A DNA stretch of 21,612 nucleotides, from contig LRSR01001130.1 of the NCBI GenBank assembly GCA_001579985.1, positions 1 to 21,612 of the forward strand, in the 5' to 3' direction. The translations under genes were made by a program, and so were the position numbers. This DNA is from Hypsibius dujardini (taxonomy: Eukaryota; Tardigrada; Eutardigrada; Parachela; Hypsibiidae). Of this stretch, positions 1 through 9,947 are shown one piece after another. Below the pieces are notes generated by a model, which was not told where the DNA came from, ran no database searches, and was given only the letters and a program-made list of their open reading frames with translations. Positions within the stretch are counted from its first letter, which is position 1. Every line of letters starts with the position of its first letter.

Positions 1-213
1 TCGATAAGTTTGGTTGATTGAGAATTTCCCGGACGCGTCTTGTGACAAAATTTACGATGGGCTGCCTGGGTTTATGTTATCCATTAACTATAGCAATGAT
101 AGTAAATAGCACACACATCAGAATTACATACAAGTGATTAGCTGTGGCAGCAGAATAGGGTTATTAGGGTATATAGAGTTACTAAGTAAATAAGGTATTG
201 AAGAGTCAAATAG
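1..213. other. flank without a recognisable gene
   Basis: This stretch lies upstream of the first recognisable receptor exon. I see no open coding segment in it. Earlier exons of the decayed receptor copy at 214-1200 are expected here or beyond the left edge, but none can be read with confidence. Confidence 0.4.
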
Positions 214-1200
214 CTGTGCTGATTGGGTCTGAGGACTTGTTGGGCGTGGTCCAACAACGGGATGTCCTCGCATCCCTTCGAAAACGTCTGGAAAGCCGAC
301 TCAAAAGACCATTATAATTATGCTTATCCGGTCAACAAGCAAGTGAGGTCAATCCTTCATGAACACTGTAAAGGCTAATTATATCTGCTACCATTGATTG
401 CGAAAGAGCCACCAGTGCATGCGACTTGCGGTTACGCATCCGTAATGATTGTGTTCCAGGTAAGTGTCAATAGTAACTGCCAGTGTAAATTAATTAGCCA
501 GCAGATTAATATGATATAGCAGTATCACTCTCTGGTAAAATAACTGTTTGCTTTTATTTGATAGAATTGTCGGTAATTAGTTAATGCGCGGGAAATTCCT
601 AAGGTCGGCCAAGATTGTTTCAAAATCCTACAACTGCATAAGCTCTTCATTTTAAGAATGTAATATGAGTGGTAATTGCGATCGTCAATGATAACGGTAA
701 TTGCTTGAGATATAGAATGTTTTTATTAATTAAATTGAAGTAAAAAATGGTGGACAAAGCTGTCCGATAGTTATTATCACGTGAACACCAAGTGGCTGGT
801 TTCTAATGCCAGGTCGCTGATGAATTACGTCGTCGACAGCGACCACCCTTCGACTCCAACAATTGCACCCTTCTGGCGAGCCACTTTTTCGGGCGAACTT
901 TTCAAACTAAGGTCGGCAATATAGCCTTCGACCAACTAGGTCAACGTATTCCGCAAATTTCAATCGCCTACTATGACGCCAATGAGGACCATTTCGTGGT
1001 AAACGTATTTACGTTATTGTATCGTTTATGCCCATAACTCATTTTCTGGCGTTTGCATTGATCTTTCAGTCCTCTTGTCATATCAACTAAGTACGAAATC
1101 TCCAGACCTGAAAATTTTATAATCACCGAAATGGTCCAGCAGATCATAGCCGGTAGCTAGTGAACCCTACTGCGGGTCCATGAAACACGGTGTATGCCTA
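214..1200 (+). pseudogene. ANF-receptor (natriuretic peptide receptor-like) paralogue, 3' half of ectodomain, decayed
   Basis: Four exon-like blocks match exons 5-8 of the receptor at 2698-6138, in order and with conserved splice borders. They lie at about 214-342 (ends ENVWKA...YPVNKQ), 409-459 (PPVHATCGYASVMIVFQ, followed by gtaagt), 813-998 (VADELRRRQ...GRTFQTKVGNIAFDQLGQRIPQ...YYDANEDHFV) and 1070-1200. The block at 409-459 has the same 17-codon length as its partner; the block at 813-998 is 62 codons against 61. The middle blocks are open and well conserved. The first block has a TGA near its 5' end. The last has a one-base deletion relative to the paralogue and in-frame TAA and TAG, the TAG replacing a Trp codon. 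ANF-receptor domains are extracellular ligand-binding modules of guanylyl-cyclase-type receptors. I infer a recent pseudogene whose 5' exons lie outside the window. Confidence 0.7.
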
Positions 1201-2697
1201 GTGCGCCTGAACAGAATTAAGAATTAATCTAGCTTTTCTCATGCCTAAATTATCACCGCGTCAACAGATACAAGAGACTCACCATTTTACAGAGTCTGAT
1301 TATCTGATCGGCCAAGTAGCATAAGGACTGTCATCGATGATACTAATCGAGATAGTCGCTTTTATCGGCAGGCGGCAAGTGCTTTACTTTCCGTTTTAAG
1401 GCGAGAGGGGAACACTATTCTCATCGAAATTGAAAGGGCTCTTCTATATAAGCCTACGACGTGGTCCATACCTCCAAGCAGTGAGAGGAGTCCAGTGTCT
1501 TTTGTTTGTGTCTAGTCGCAATTAACGGGCAAAACATAATGCAGCCCTTACTATGTAACTGCGACCGTCAAAATCTTTAAAATTATTTCACCTGCTTAAC
1601 TAATTCGTCTGTCTGTTTGGAAGGCTGTGCCTACTTTTATCCTCTAATAACTTACAATCGGAACCGGAGATCCGGAAACGGACATGGAAGTCGTCAAAAA
1701 TTTTGAAAATAAACAGTTTGGACAAATACTTTAATTTTGGAAACGTCCAGTAGGCCGACATTGGTTCAGACCATGTGACACAAAAGAGATTTGAAATTTA
1801 ACCAAAATATTTAACAATTTTAAAGATTTTGCTGATCGCGGAAAATCTTAACAGCTTTTTTATAGCCGAACTGCCAGCGAATTGCATTCACGATATAGAC
1901 TATGCAATGAATAGACAATTGAATCATTTTTCACAATGTCTGGTCAATAAGCGCACGGAGATTTTTTGCATTTTTGTCAGAGAGTTTCTGCCCTTTCCCG
2001 TTAAACCTTGAGCTAAATGAAATATTCTATCGTGCAGCTCAAAGGTCAGATCTGTGTACACTTTGGTGCTTTAATAAGAACCGCTCTTTTTCGCTTCTTT
2101 TCCGGGTGATTGTCAGGGAAATACCAATCCAAGATAAAGGAAATGAGTAAAACTATCAAATCATTTAGGTGATCTTATATTTATCATTAGAGAAAAAACA
2201 TGAAGACCACAAGCACTGATTTCGATATATAAAAAGATCCTAACTAGAGCCTTGCTTCGGTTCCCTGCACATTGACTCCTCCTAATTAATTTCGCGATGG
2301 GCTTTTGTAAGGTCAGAATATTGATATTTGACTAATTCTGACTTATTAACATACGCATTAGAAAAGGCGTCAGAAATCTCACCTTACATAAATAAGATCT
2401 TTACTTTCATGGAATGGAATAATATGTGCGCATTTTGCGCTGCCAAAGGTCAAAATAACAACCCATGATCTGCTCATAAGTATTGCCCTATATCAGTGCT
2501 AGAGGCCTGAAAGGGAATGAAAATCGTCAGGACGGCTTTGTATATATTATCGCCTGTTAACACTTGATGTTAAAGCATTGTTCTGCTTCGAATACTTAAA
2601 ATTAATTAAAAACTTTCTCTGCATTCTGATCTTCAAAGTGCCACCGAACACATACCAACATTCGTTCTGGTCGACCAAATATAAAACGGTTTTGAGA
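1201..2697. other. intergenic or relic stretch
   Basis: This stretch is AT-rich, without an open coding segment that resembles a known family. A transmembrane exon of the preceding decayed receptor would be expected here, but I could not identify one convincingly. It also holds the presumed promoter and 5' UTR of the receptor at 2698; a TATAAAA at about 2681 is too close to the ATG to be a normal TATA box. Confidence 0.4.
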
Positions 2698-5600
2698 ATG
2701 CCACTCGTGAGATTGGTTACTGTTATCGGAGTTGTTGCATTTCAGTGTGGACCTGTTCAGGCTGATGGTACACTAGATATTGAAATAATTTCCCCATTCT
2801 CGATGAGCACAGAAATAAAAGGCGGATTGCCGTCCTGTGGCCCCGCTTTTGAGACAGCCCTGGAAGAAGTGAAGCACGATTATCCATCTCTTAATCTTTC
2901 GCAAACTTTCGTCATTGACAATAGCAGCCCAATTGAGGTTGATTGCACCAGGTTGGCATTGCCAAGTGACAGCCAGGTTGCCGAGTACTTTTACACAAAG
3001 AGACGCCAGCGACCTATCGAGGGGCGCAACTGCTGGACCCTTTTCATCCTATCAGGTTTGTGGGGGCGATTGTCGTAAGAGTTCACGCATGAATGGTTCA
3101 TAAAAGATAGCAAATCTTGTCGCAGGTTGTGGTAATAGCCTCCCGGGAATTCAGCAGTTTGGCAACGGTCTCAATAAAGTTGTCCTATCGAGGTAAAACA
3201 TTTGCATTTATTTCTTATGCCCTCATGCCTGCATTTTCACTCAAATGTGACATCGAATTGATCCCTTTTTGCTTTTACGTGTGCTGACCAGTGTTCCTCT
3301 GAATTTTCATGATAAATTTGATGTTATTGAAAAACCCAACTGTCCCTTGATCTTTTGTAAAAACCCAACTGTCCCTTGATCTTTTGTAAAAACCCCGATA
3401 CTTGCACACTGCTCGAGTAAATGATGTGAACATAATCTTGGGAGTGAAGATACAACTGGGTGAGTATTTTCACTCAGAACTCGCTCGAGCAATGTCCAAT
3501 ATTTAGGGTTTGAACTATGATTGTGTTGAGAAAACATGAGGGAGTACAAAAAAGATCAATTCGCAATTGTCGAATTGGCGGACATCAGTTTACATCAGAA
3601 AGTATGCAAATGAGTGGGACAAAGGGGGGACTTGTAGCCTAAGCCATCCCAGGCCCTTGGGAGAGGGGCAAATACTGGAACATTCACTTTGTCGGTAGAT
3701 CTCCTTCCGTTTTTTTGTTAAGCAATCTTTGCTATTTTTCAATCCTATTTAGCGGTATATCAAGCGAATACCTGACCGACAAGTCTCAATTTCCGACCTT
3801 GTTGACCACGGCGGTGTCGCCGTTTTTTATGTCATACAACAACGCCTTCTTAAAGCTGGCTCAGTTATACAACTGGACCACCGTTACGGTCCTCACAGAA
3901 AGGGGCGGCCCCAACAGCAATGGTGGATTTGAATCACAGGGGCGTGCTATTTTCGACGTATTATCCAAAGCTAGTCCACGGATCCAGACGTACTTTATGC
4001 TTGTCAGTCTAACCGGACCGGTCACCGAGGATGTGCTCAACGCCATACTTGACCAGTTTACCGCATCTAGTCGCAGTGAGTAAAATACAAATTATCTTTA
4101 CACACTGGGCGTATACTCCAAGTCTGTTTTTGCGGTTGCAGTTATGATTTTAAGCGCAGACTCCTTACCAACTAATAAATTATTGGTTTGTACTGTAGAT
4201 ACCTTGCATCAGAGACAAGAATGAATTGCTGTACAATGCAGGTTTTGCTCGTTTCAGATTCAGGCGGGCGCAAGGGGCATGACCAAGGGATCATATGTGA
4301 GAACCATTACAATCTCAACGCTTCAAGCTATCTTCTTTTTAAATAGTTAGCAGATTGAAGACCATTAAAAAAACGGAATTTAGAGTTGCTTGGGACTAAC
4401 CTTTTAACCAAAATAAAAAGTTATCCCAACCTTTTTTTTGGAGTTTTGGGAAGGAGCTTACTACGTTGATGTATTTCGTTTACTTTGCAAACGCTGTTTT
4501 GAATTAGGTTTATGTACTGCAAGCTCCCATCAATATGCCGTTTGACGGTAGCCGTTTACGGAATATATCTGATGAGTATCATTTTGAGGTATGGCTTTTC
4601 TTAATTATTACCGATCACTGCAATTACTTTTAGCTTTAATCCATCTGCATGTAGGAGGCGCGAAAGATATATCCTTCCTGCTTGATGGTTGGCATGGGCG
4701 GGGAGCGGGAATTCGTGGGACACGAAATGAGGCCGTCGCATCCCTTTGTAAACGTCTGGAAGAACATGTCCAAGAAACTGTACAATTACACGTACCCTCT
4801 CAACAAGCAGGTGAATGGATTGAATATTATTCCCCGGTAATTTCTTCTCTGTTCTGATGATTACCGCTTCAAAACAGCCACCATTGCATGCGGCATCATC
4901 CTACGCATCAGTCGTGATAGTTGCCAATGTAAGTGCCTACGGCCTAGAAGGTAGCTCTGAGTTATCCACGCGTCAACTTAATATCCAATGGTGAAAGTAC
5001 GTATTTATTAACAATGTCATGGGTTTTGGGCTATTTTCATTGGGAATAATGGAGATTACTGTAGGTTTATTAGATCACACGAACGTGCACCTTTATTGTC
5101 ATTACTCTTTCTACCATGATTAAAAATACTATAAATTGGATTATTTTTGTGACATTTTGTTATTTTAATATTTAAATCGACATCACGGATAAAGATGTCG
5201 ATGCGCCCTCTTGAAAAAGTCTGTTTTTGATCTCATTTAAGGTAGCAGATGAATTACGTCGTCAACAGCCACCAGTTGACTTTAACGACGGCGCTTTCCT
5301 GGCCAAGCAATTTATCGGCCGAACTTTCCAAACCAAGATCGGCAATGTGTCATTCGACAAGCTGGGACAACGCATTCCGCAAATTTTAGTCGGCTACTAC
5401 GACAACGATGATGATAAATTCGTAGTATGCCTCCAAATTGCTCCCTAAGTGACGATGAGGTCGTCTTAGTTCTACTCGCGTATGAGTCTTACAATGAGCT
5501 CTTTCAGCCCTTCATGTCCTATGAACCAAGTGACAAGTCCAGCGGCTTGGAAACTTTACGGCCCTTCAAATGGTCGCTCGGAAGTTGGCCGGTGCCAAGC

Positions 5601-6138
5601 GAACCCGGTTGCGGATTTCAAGGATTGCGGTGTACGGCAGGTGTGTTTACAAAAGCAGTCAACTAAGCTACTATACTCAACCAGTAATATTTTTCTATTA
5701 CGTTATTCAAAGTACTACATATTATTTCACATTAAATTCATTTATGATGTATTAATTTTGACGTATCATATTTTATATTCAGTCATTATATACTTATTAC
5801 TTGTGATTCAAATTATCTCGTATAACCCCTTACTGAATATTAAAATTGGACAGGCAGACAAACAGACGACAAACGACAGACAGACAGACGGACTGAGAAA
5901 TGCGCAGAAAGACAGAGTTAATTCAAAATGAATCAGATTGCAACCATGCGTTTTAACACACGAAAAACTAAGGGAGCAGAAGCAAATGAAACAAGTTGGG
6001 TAATTGAACAACGTGTATTGCGCGATGTTAATTTGAGTCTACCCTTTGACCAACAGGCAGCGTATGGACCTCGACCATAGTCGGTGTTGTGGTGGTCGTG
6101 ATAATGGCAGCTATCTCCATTTATTGGGCTGTAAAACG
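2698..6138 (+). CDS. ANF-receptor family ectodomain with transmembrane segment (natriuretic peptide receptor-like), nine exons, probably degenerate
   Basis: Proposed exons: 2698-3074, 3126-3192, 3753-4075, 4508-4588, 4655-4810, 4878-4928, 5242-5424, 5508-5640 and 6057-6138, all with GT-AG borders. The start at 2698 gives a signal peptide (MPLVRLVTVIGVVAFQCGPVQA) before the mature start LDIEIISPF. Family landmarks follow in order: GPAFETALEEVKHDYPSLNLS, VCGGDC, EYLTDKSQFPTLLTTAVSPF, LAQLYNWTTVTVL, HPFVNVWKNMSKKLYNYTYP, ASVVIVANVADELRR, GRTFQTKIGNVSFDKLGQR and a juxtamembrane Cys region (PSEPGCGFQGLRC). The last exon is a membrane span (VGVVVVVIMAAISIYW) ending AVKR. Such domains bind peptide or other ligands outside the cell. 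Two defects are visible. Exon 1 switches frame by one base near 2988-2999, from VAEYFY to the frame giving ATAGPFSSYQVCGGDC. The exon 3 end (phase 1) also does not match exon 4, whose sensible frame (VYVLQAPINMPF) is phase 0. Either these are assembly errors or the gene is dead. The cytoplasmic part is not clearly present. Confidence 0.68.
3193..3752 (+). other. intron 2 of the ANF-receptor gene
   Basis: A 560-base intron between GTAAAA at 3193 and a TTTAG acceptor ending at 3752. The exons on both sides join in frame to give VVLSSGISSEYLTDKS, which matches the family. Apart from the 29-bp duplication, nothing recognisable is inside. Confidence 0.55.
3331..3388. repeat. 29-bp tandem duplication
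   Basis: A 29-base unit beginning aaaacccaactgtccc occurs twice head to tail with no mismatch, inside intron 2 of the receptor gene. Perfect identity suggests a recent duplication. No function is implied. Confidence 0.9.
4076..4507 (+). other. intron 3 of the ANF-receptor gene
   Basis: This intron begins with GTGAGT and ends with a TTAG acceptor. The phases on its two sides disagree by one base, so the donor may be wrong or the gene may carry a frameshift here. No other feature is seen inside. Confidence 0.4.
4929..5241 (+). other. intron 6 of the ANF-receptor gene
   Basis: A 313-base AT-rich intron from GTAAGT at 4929 to a TTTAAG acceptor. The same intron, between the ASVVIVAN-type and VADELRR-type exons, is present in the paralogue at 460-812. 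This confirms the exon model. Confidence 0.65.
5641..6056 (+). other. intron 8 of the ANF-receptor gene
   Basis: A phase-1 intron from GTGTGT at 5641 to CAACAG at 6056, joining the juxtamembrane Cys exon to the membrane-span exon in frame. It is AT-rich, with a short imperfect CAGA repeat near 5852-5892. Confidence 0.6.
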
Positions 6139-6354
6139 GTCAGTATAGCTTTCTGTACATTTGTCGGTTCTTTGACAATTTTTATCCACTTATCCATGGG
6201 ACGGGGAGTGTAACTCATCGCCATAACGTAACCTTTGGCTGCCGAATTGTGAAATGTGTAGGTTGTTATATTACCAGCGTCTACATGAATTATGGTGGAA
6301 TCTCAATTCAATCCTGCTGCTTGAAAAGGGAGAAGACGGCGTGCCAGGTTGGGC

Positions 6355-6480
6355 TTTTTAGGATTGGGTTCGGCCACGTGTTTCGATTCATATGTTGGCA
6401 TCAATTCGTCCGCTGTCAAAATACTCGTCACTGCACACGCGGAACACGGGCACTTCGCAGTCAACATTGAGTGGATGGAG
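6355..6480 (+). pseudogene. possible kinase N-lobe fragment downstream of the receptor membrane exon
   Basis: After a plausible TTTTTAG acceptor (ending at about 6360), the frame shared with 6349-6618 reads GLGSATCFDSYVGINSSAV then KILVTAHAEHGHFAVNIEWM. This is loosely like a glycine loop, an A-V-K motif with the nucleotide-binding Lys, and a helix with a conserved Glu. The frame that fits the phase of the preceding membrane exon instead reads RIGFGHVF. A shift between the two frames would be needed for a good glycine loop. It sits where the cytoplasmic domain of the receptor should begin. The similarity is weak and could be chance; no C-lobe motifs were found downstream before the transposons begin. 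Confidence 0.25.
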
Positions 6481-7376
6481 TTTCTTTCTCAGCGAGGGTT
6501 GATGATTAATCAGCTGTTAATTCCAGTAGCCGGCACACACTCTAGAAGCTATTTCTTACGACCCATTTATGCAATTATTTCTTTTTACCAACTACTACTT
6601 TTTATAAGCCTATCTTAATTATGCACTTAAAAATTTGCGACGGTTGCAAGCCCTTTATATATGCGTAAAGCAAAGCCGAAAAATGTTTTCCGTAAGGTAG
6701 TAAGGAGTAAGGTTGTTGCCTGATTGGTATGTCCTAAGTCCATGCTCAAGGTCATATTTGACCGTTTCGCGCAATCCAATCCAAGTGCAAGCTTATTGAG
6801 AAATATACACAAATAAGGCTAGGCATACATGAAAACTACGAGAAAAAAATTAAAAAGGGATAACTACGAAAATCTAATTTAACGAAACTGAAAACAAGGG
6901 AAAATTAAAAGCTCCAAAATGCGGAAAACTATGAAAATCGAAAAAACTAAAACTGAGAAACACAGAAAACTAAAATTTCGGAATTAATTAAGAAAATACG
7001 TTTTGACTCCCTTAGCTGGTTAGTTGTTGATAACTGCCGTAAAACGAAGTTGACACAGTTCTGTGAACACGTTTAATTGTTTGGCAGTCTAACTAATAAA
7101 ATGAACCAAAAATAAAGAGAGAATGCGCATAAAAAATGTAAATTACCGAAGCAAATGTGTGTATCCAGTATGAGTAAAATAGAATGGTAAGTAAATCAGA
7201 AACCCAGCGTGGCGAACAAACGCAAAGTGGATTAAAAAAAAACAGAAAAAAAATAGATGTACACACAAGTAAGCGACTAGTGCAGTGGATGATGCTCAGT
7301 AAACGTTGGACAATTAATTCCGAGCCAACACGTCAATTATCTTCACAACTGCTTCCTTTCGAGCATTTAGATCTTA
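6481..7376. other. AT-rich non-coding stretch before the hAT element
   Basis: I see no convincing gene here. Positions about 6820-6980 are purine-rich with many imperfect repeats of GAAAACT, a simple-sequence tract. Any remaining cytoplasmic exons of the receptor would lie here but cannot be read. Confidence 0.4.
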
Positions 7377-7864
7377 ATCGGAAACAGAGATGGACAACTC
7401 CGAATCCAAATTTTGGAGTTTTTCAACTCCACTCCGGAGTTTTGGCCGGAGTTGGAGTTGAAACAGCTGGAGTTGGGAGTGGAGTTGGAATGGAACTGCA
7501 TGGAGTGGAATTGTTATGTTTTATCGAATTTCTTGCCTTGAGATTCTATTTTTTGATTTATTGTGCAGAAACCAAAGTGGCCCACTAAGCCATAGCCCAC
7601 TCCTTGCCTGTTTTAGGGGAGCCCAGGTGGCTAAGAGCCTGGAATGATGGAATAGAAATTCATTCCATACTACGTACAACAGTACAGAGGTTAAACCACT
7701 TGATGGTGCTTAGTTTTTGATTAATTCCCACGTGCACAATTTCACTTCGAATTTTTCAAAACATGCTCGATTTGAAGCCCCTGCCTCTCTTTCGTGAGTT
7801 TAACACGTTTCGACTACGATCGCAAAGCGTTATTAATTTTACTTTGGTCCAAATTCAAGCACAC

Positions 7865-8425
7865 CTATTGCATAACCCGTTCAAAACTTGCCACTGTAGT
7901 GGCACCTTGGTCAAACAATTTCCATTTAAACAGACCGTTTACACGGAAAATCCATGGGGGCCAAGTCAGGGCTGTTGCCCATCCAGTGCTCTTTCGGAAT
8001 GAATTTGATTCCGGAATTTCGAAGTTATTCTTGGGTGATTCCGAAAGATTGAGCTGGAGCACTGTCATGGTGGAAGTCAGTCTTGTTGATAAGCTCTCCA
8101 GGAAATAGTTTCCGAATGTCGTTCTTGAAAAGCAGCTTCAAAACATGTTGGATGTAAGACTCATTGTTGATTTTTGATCCGGGTTCGACGAAGCGGATCG
8201 CGGTTTTTCCACAGGAGCAAACGCCGGCCACAAACAAGACGCCCTTGGGGTGAGATTCCTTCCAGAAATCGGTCCAACTTTACGGACTCCGTTTTCCCCG
8301 AAACTCGTAGTAAATCTTCCGGATCTCGTTAACGTCAATCAGATACACCCAGGCCTCATCAATGGTAACAACATTCTTCCTTTTACGACCGTTGATGTAG
8401 CGCAAGAACCTCGGGCTGTGAATTG
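7865..8425 (-). pseudogene. Tc1/mariner transposase fragment (DD37D type), frameshifted
   Basis: On the minus strand, 8425 down to 7865 reads a mariner catalytic core. It contains RFLRYINGRKRKNVV-TIDEAW (first Asp), GVCSCGKTAIRFVEPGSKIN, FHHDSAPAQ (second Asp), then FIPKEHWMGNSPDLAPMD (third Asp). The reading frame is broken: a TAA falls after GITQE, and further shifts fall near the start of the fragment and after PMDF. Counting from the second to the third catalytic Asp gives 37 intervening residues, as in the DD37D (maT-like) group. The N-terminal DNA-binding part is missing. The fragment abuts the hAT transposase fragment, so it probably inserted into a hAT gene and then decayed. Confidence 0.75.
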
Positions 8426-8440
8426 AACAGCTAGAATTGT

Positions 8441-8620
8441 GTGAAGTTTCCTCGAATGAAAAGTTCTGCGATTCGAGTTTTTTCGGCCCCTGGTTCCACA
8501 GCCCATATTGAACGCACTTTCAATTTGTGTGATATTATTCTCTCTGAACGTCGTCAGCGAACAACTGAAGCAAATTTTGAGGACCTCTTGATGTGTTGTG
8601 TGAAAGGTGTCGCGTCTGCT
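8441..8620 (+). pseudogene. hAT transposase C-terminal dimerisation domain fragment
   Basis: The plus strand encodes VFSAPGSTAHIERTFNLCD then IILSERRQRTTEANFEDLLM. This matches the conserved hAT C-terminal block (Ser-x-x-x-ER-x-F, then the RR-x-R...E-N/F-E-x-LL pattern). It lies inside the hAT element and on a consistent strand. The rest of the transposase is not recognisable, so it is a remnant. The open frame runs on to about 8695 without further family resemblance. Confidence 0.7.
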
Positions 8621-9224
8621 GATCCGTCAACGCCCGGACAGCAAAACAGGGCCTTCTTGCTTGTCATCATCACCCCGCGTCTGGTCATCTCTTAATGTTA
8701 TTAGCATACACGTACTTCAGTACTGTTCTGTATTGGAGTGAGTTCTAATCTATTTGTAAGCATTTCTGTACTCTGTCCTATGTGGACAGCTCTGACATGT
8801 TTATGAACGCTTCTGTACTCTGTCTTGGTGGGTGTTTACGTTGATGTGGCCATTGGTAATTTAATACCTGGAACACGACTTGAGCATGTACGCACTCGTA
8901 GCGCTTATATAAGCTCGCGAGTTGCTGTTATGAAAGTATCAGTTTTGCATTTCTTTAGTCTCCTCTTCTTTCGTCCTAGTAATACGACAAGCGGTCTCCG
9001 TCCGTTGTTCTACTAGTATAATAGGGTCGATTCGATAAGTCTGATTAGCCACCGCGTCAACGGTAATCACAAATAAAAATGTATGCTCCTGTTTTTTATT
9101 ACGTTCATTTGACCGATGGAGTGGAGTTTGAGTGGGTTCTTAGGGTAAAAGAGTGGAGTTGTGGAAGGAGTTGGAGTGGAGTTGGAGTTTGTTTTCACCG
9201 GAGTTGTCCATCTCTGATCGGAAA

Positions 9225-9892
9225 CCATGAAAATAAATAGTTGGGGGAGGTCGATTTCTCGGATGGCGCCGTCGGATGCAGCTCATCTTGAGGTGGTACG
9301 GCTTATCTTTTGCAGGCGCGACTCCTTCCTTTCGAGTCGCATAGTCACGTTCTGAACAAACCTGGAATTTAAATTTGATTATCGACAGACCAATCTGTAA
9401 GACTTGTTTTTAATTTCTAAACAGCTTCAATATATGACTCCAGAGTGTTCTGCTCACAATGATGATATTCGATACTTTCGGTGGCGATGTTTCGAATTTT
9501 GTCGAACTGCCCAGGCGATGAGGCAGTTTGATGGATCATGCGGAAGGGTGCTTTCACCAATTCCCATGGTTTGTCCGAAGATCCCAATGATTAAGGATGG
9601 GCCGAGGGGTAGCGCCGGCGACTGAAACGGGAAACGACTCGAAATTACCGGTTAGGGAAACCGATCCCCACATATCCCACCACTGCATATACCATATAAG
9701 TATTAGGTGTAAATTACTAAGGATGCGAACGCTTCTCCAAAACCAGCAATAGTTTGAAAAGTCTTGCCAATGTTTTAGGTTACAATCAATGACTTTATTT
9801 TTCTTAGTTTTTGATGTACTGCAAAAAAAATATTGTTGAAAAAAACACAGGATAATCTGACAGGGTTCCTGGTTGCGACACAAATGCAATCT
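9225..9892. other. stretch between transposons
   Basis: I see no recognisable gene here. Short open frames on both strands show no family motifs. It may contain old relic sequence leading into the mariner tail fragment at 9893. Confidence 0.35.
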
Positions 9893-9947
9893 GCAAGTGC
9901 AGCTCCTGAAATCCTCGAGAGGAAGGGTGATTCAGATGTTAGATGTA

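Larger units (their letters stand above)
7377..9224 (+). mobile_element. hAT-superfamily DNA transposon with target-site duplication
   Basis: The element spans 7385-9216 (1832 bp) and is bounded by 18-bp perfect terminal inverted repeats, cagagatggacaactccg at 7385-7402 and its reverse complement at 9199-9216. Both sides carry the same 8-bp target duplication, ATCGGAAA (7377-7384 and 9217-9224), which is the hAT signature. Both subterminal regions (about 7420-7510 and 9115-9190) are dense in GGAGTT/GGAGTGG repeats, like the transposase-binding repeats of hAT ends. Inside are a hAT transposase C-terminal fragment (+) and a mariner fragment (-), so it cannot be autonomous. The perfect ends and target duplication suggest that this copy inserted relatively recently. 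Confidence 0.88.

Noticed and set aside
2578-2697. Upstream ATG in frame with the receptor at 2698
   Set aside because: The added 40 residues look like translated AT-rich leader. A standard signal peptide starts at 2698, as in the paralogue at 14131.
5427-5931. Overlapping open frames across receptor exon 8 and intron 8
   Set aside because: The exon 8 frame with correct splice borders explains the conserved part. The rest is intron.
9404-9625. Kinase C-lobe-like reading near 9.5 kb
   Set aside because: Only scattered Cys and Arg residues resemble it. No ordered motif was found in any frame.
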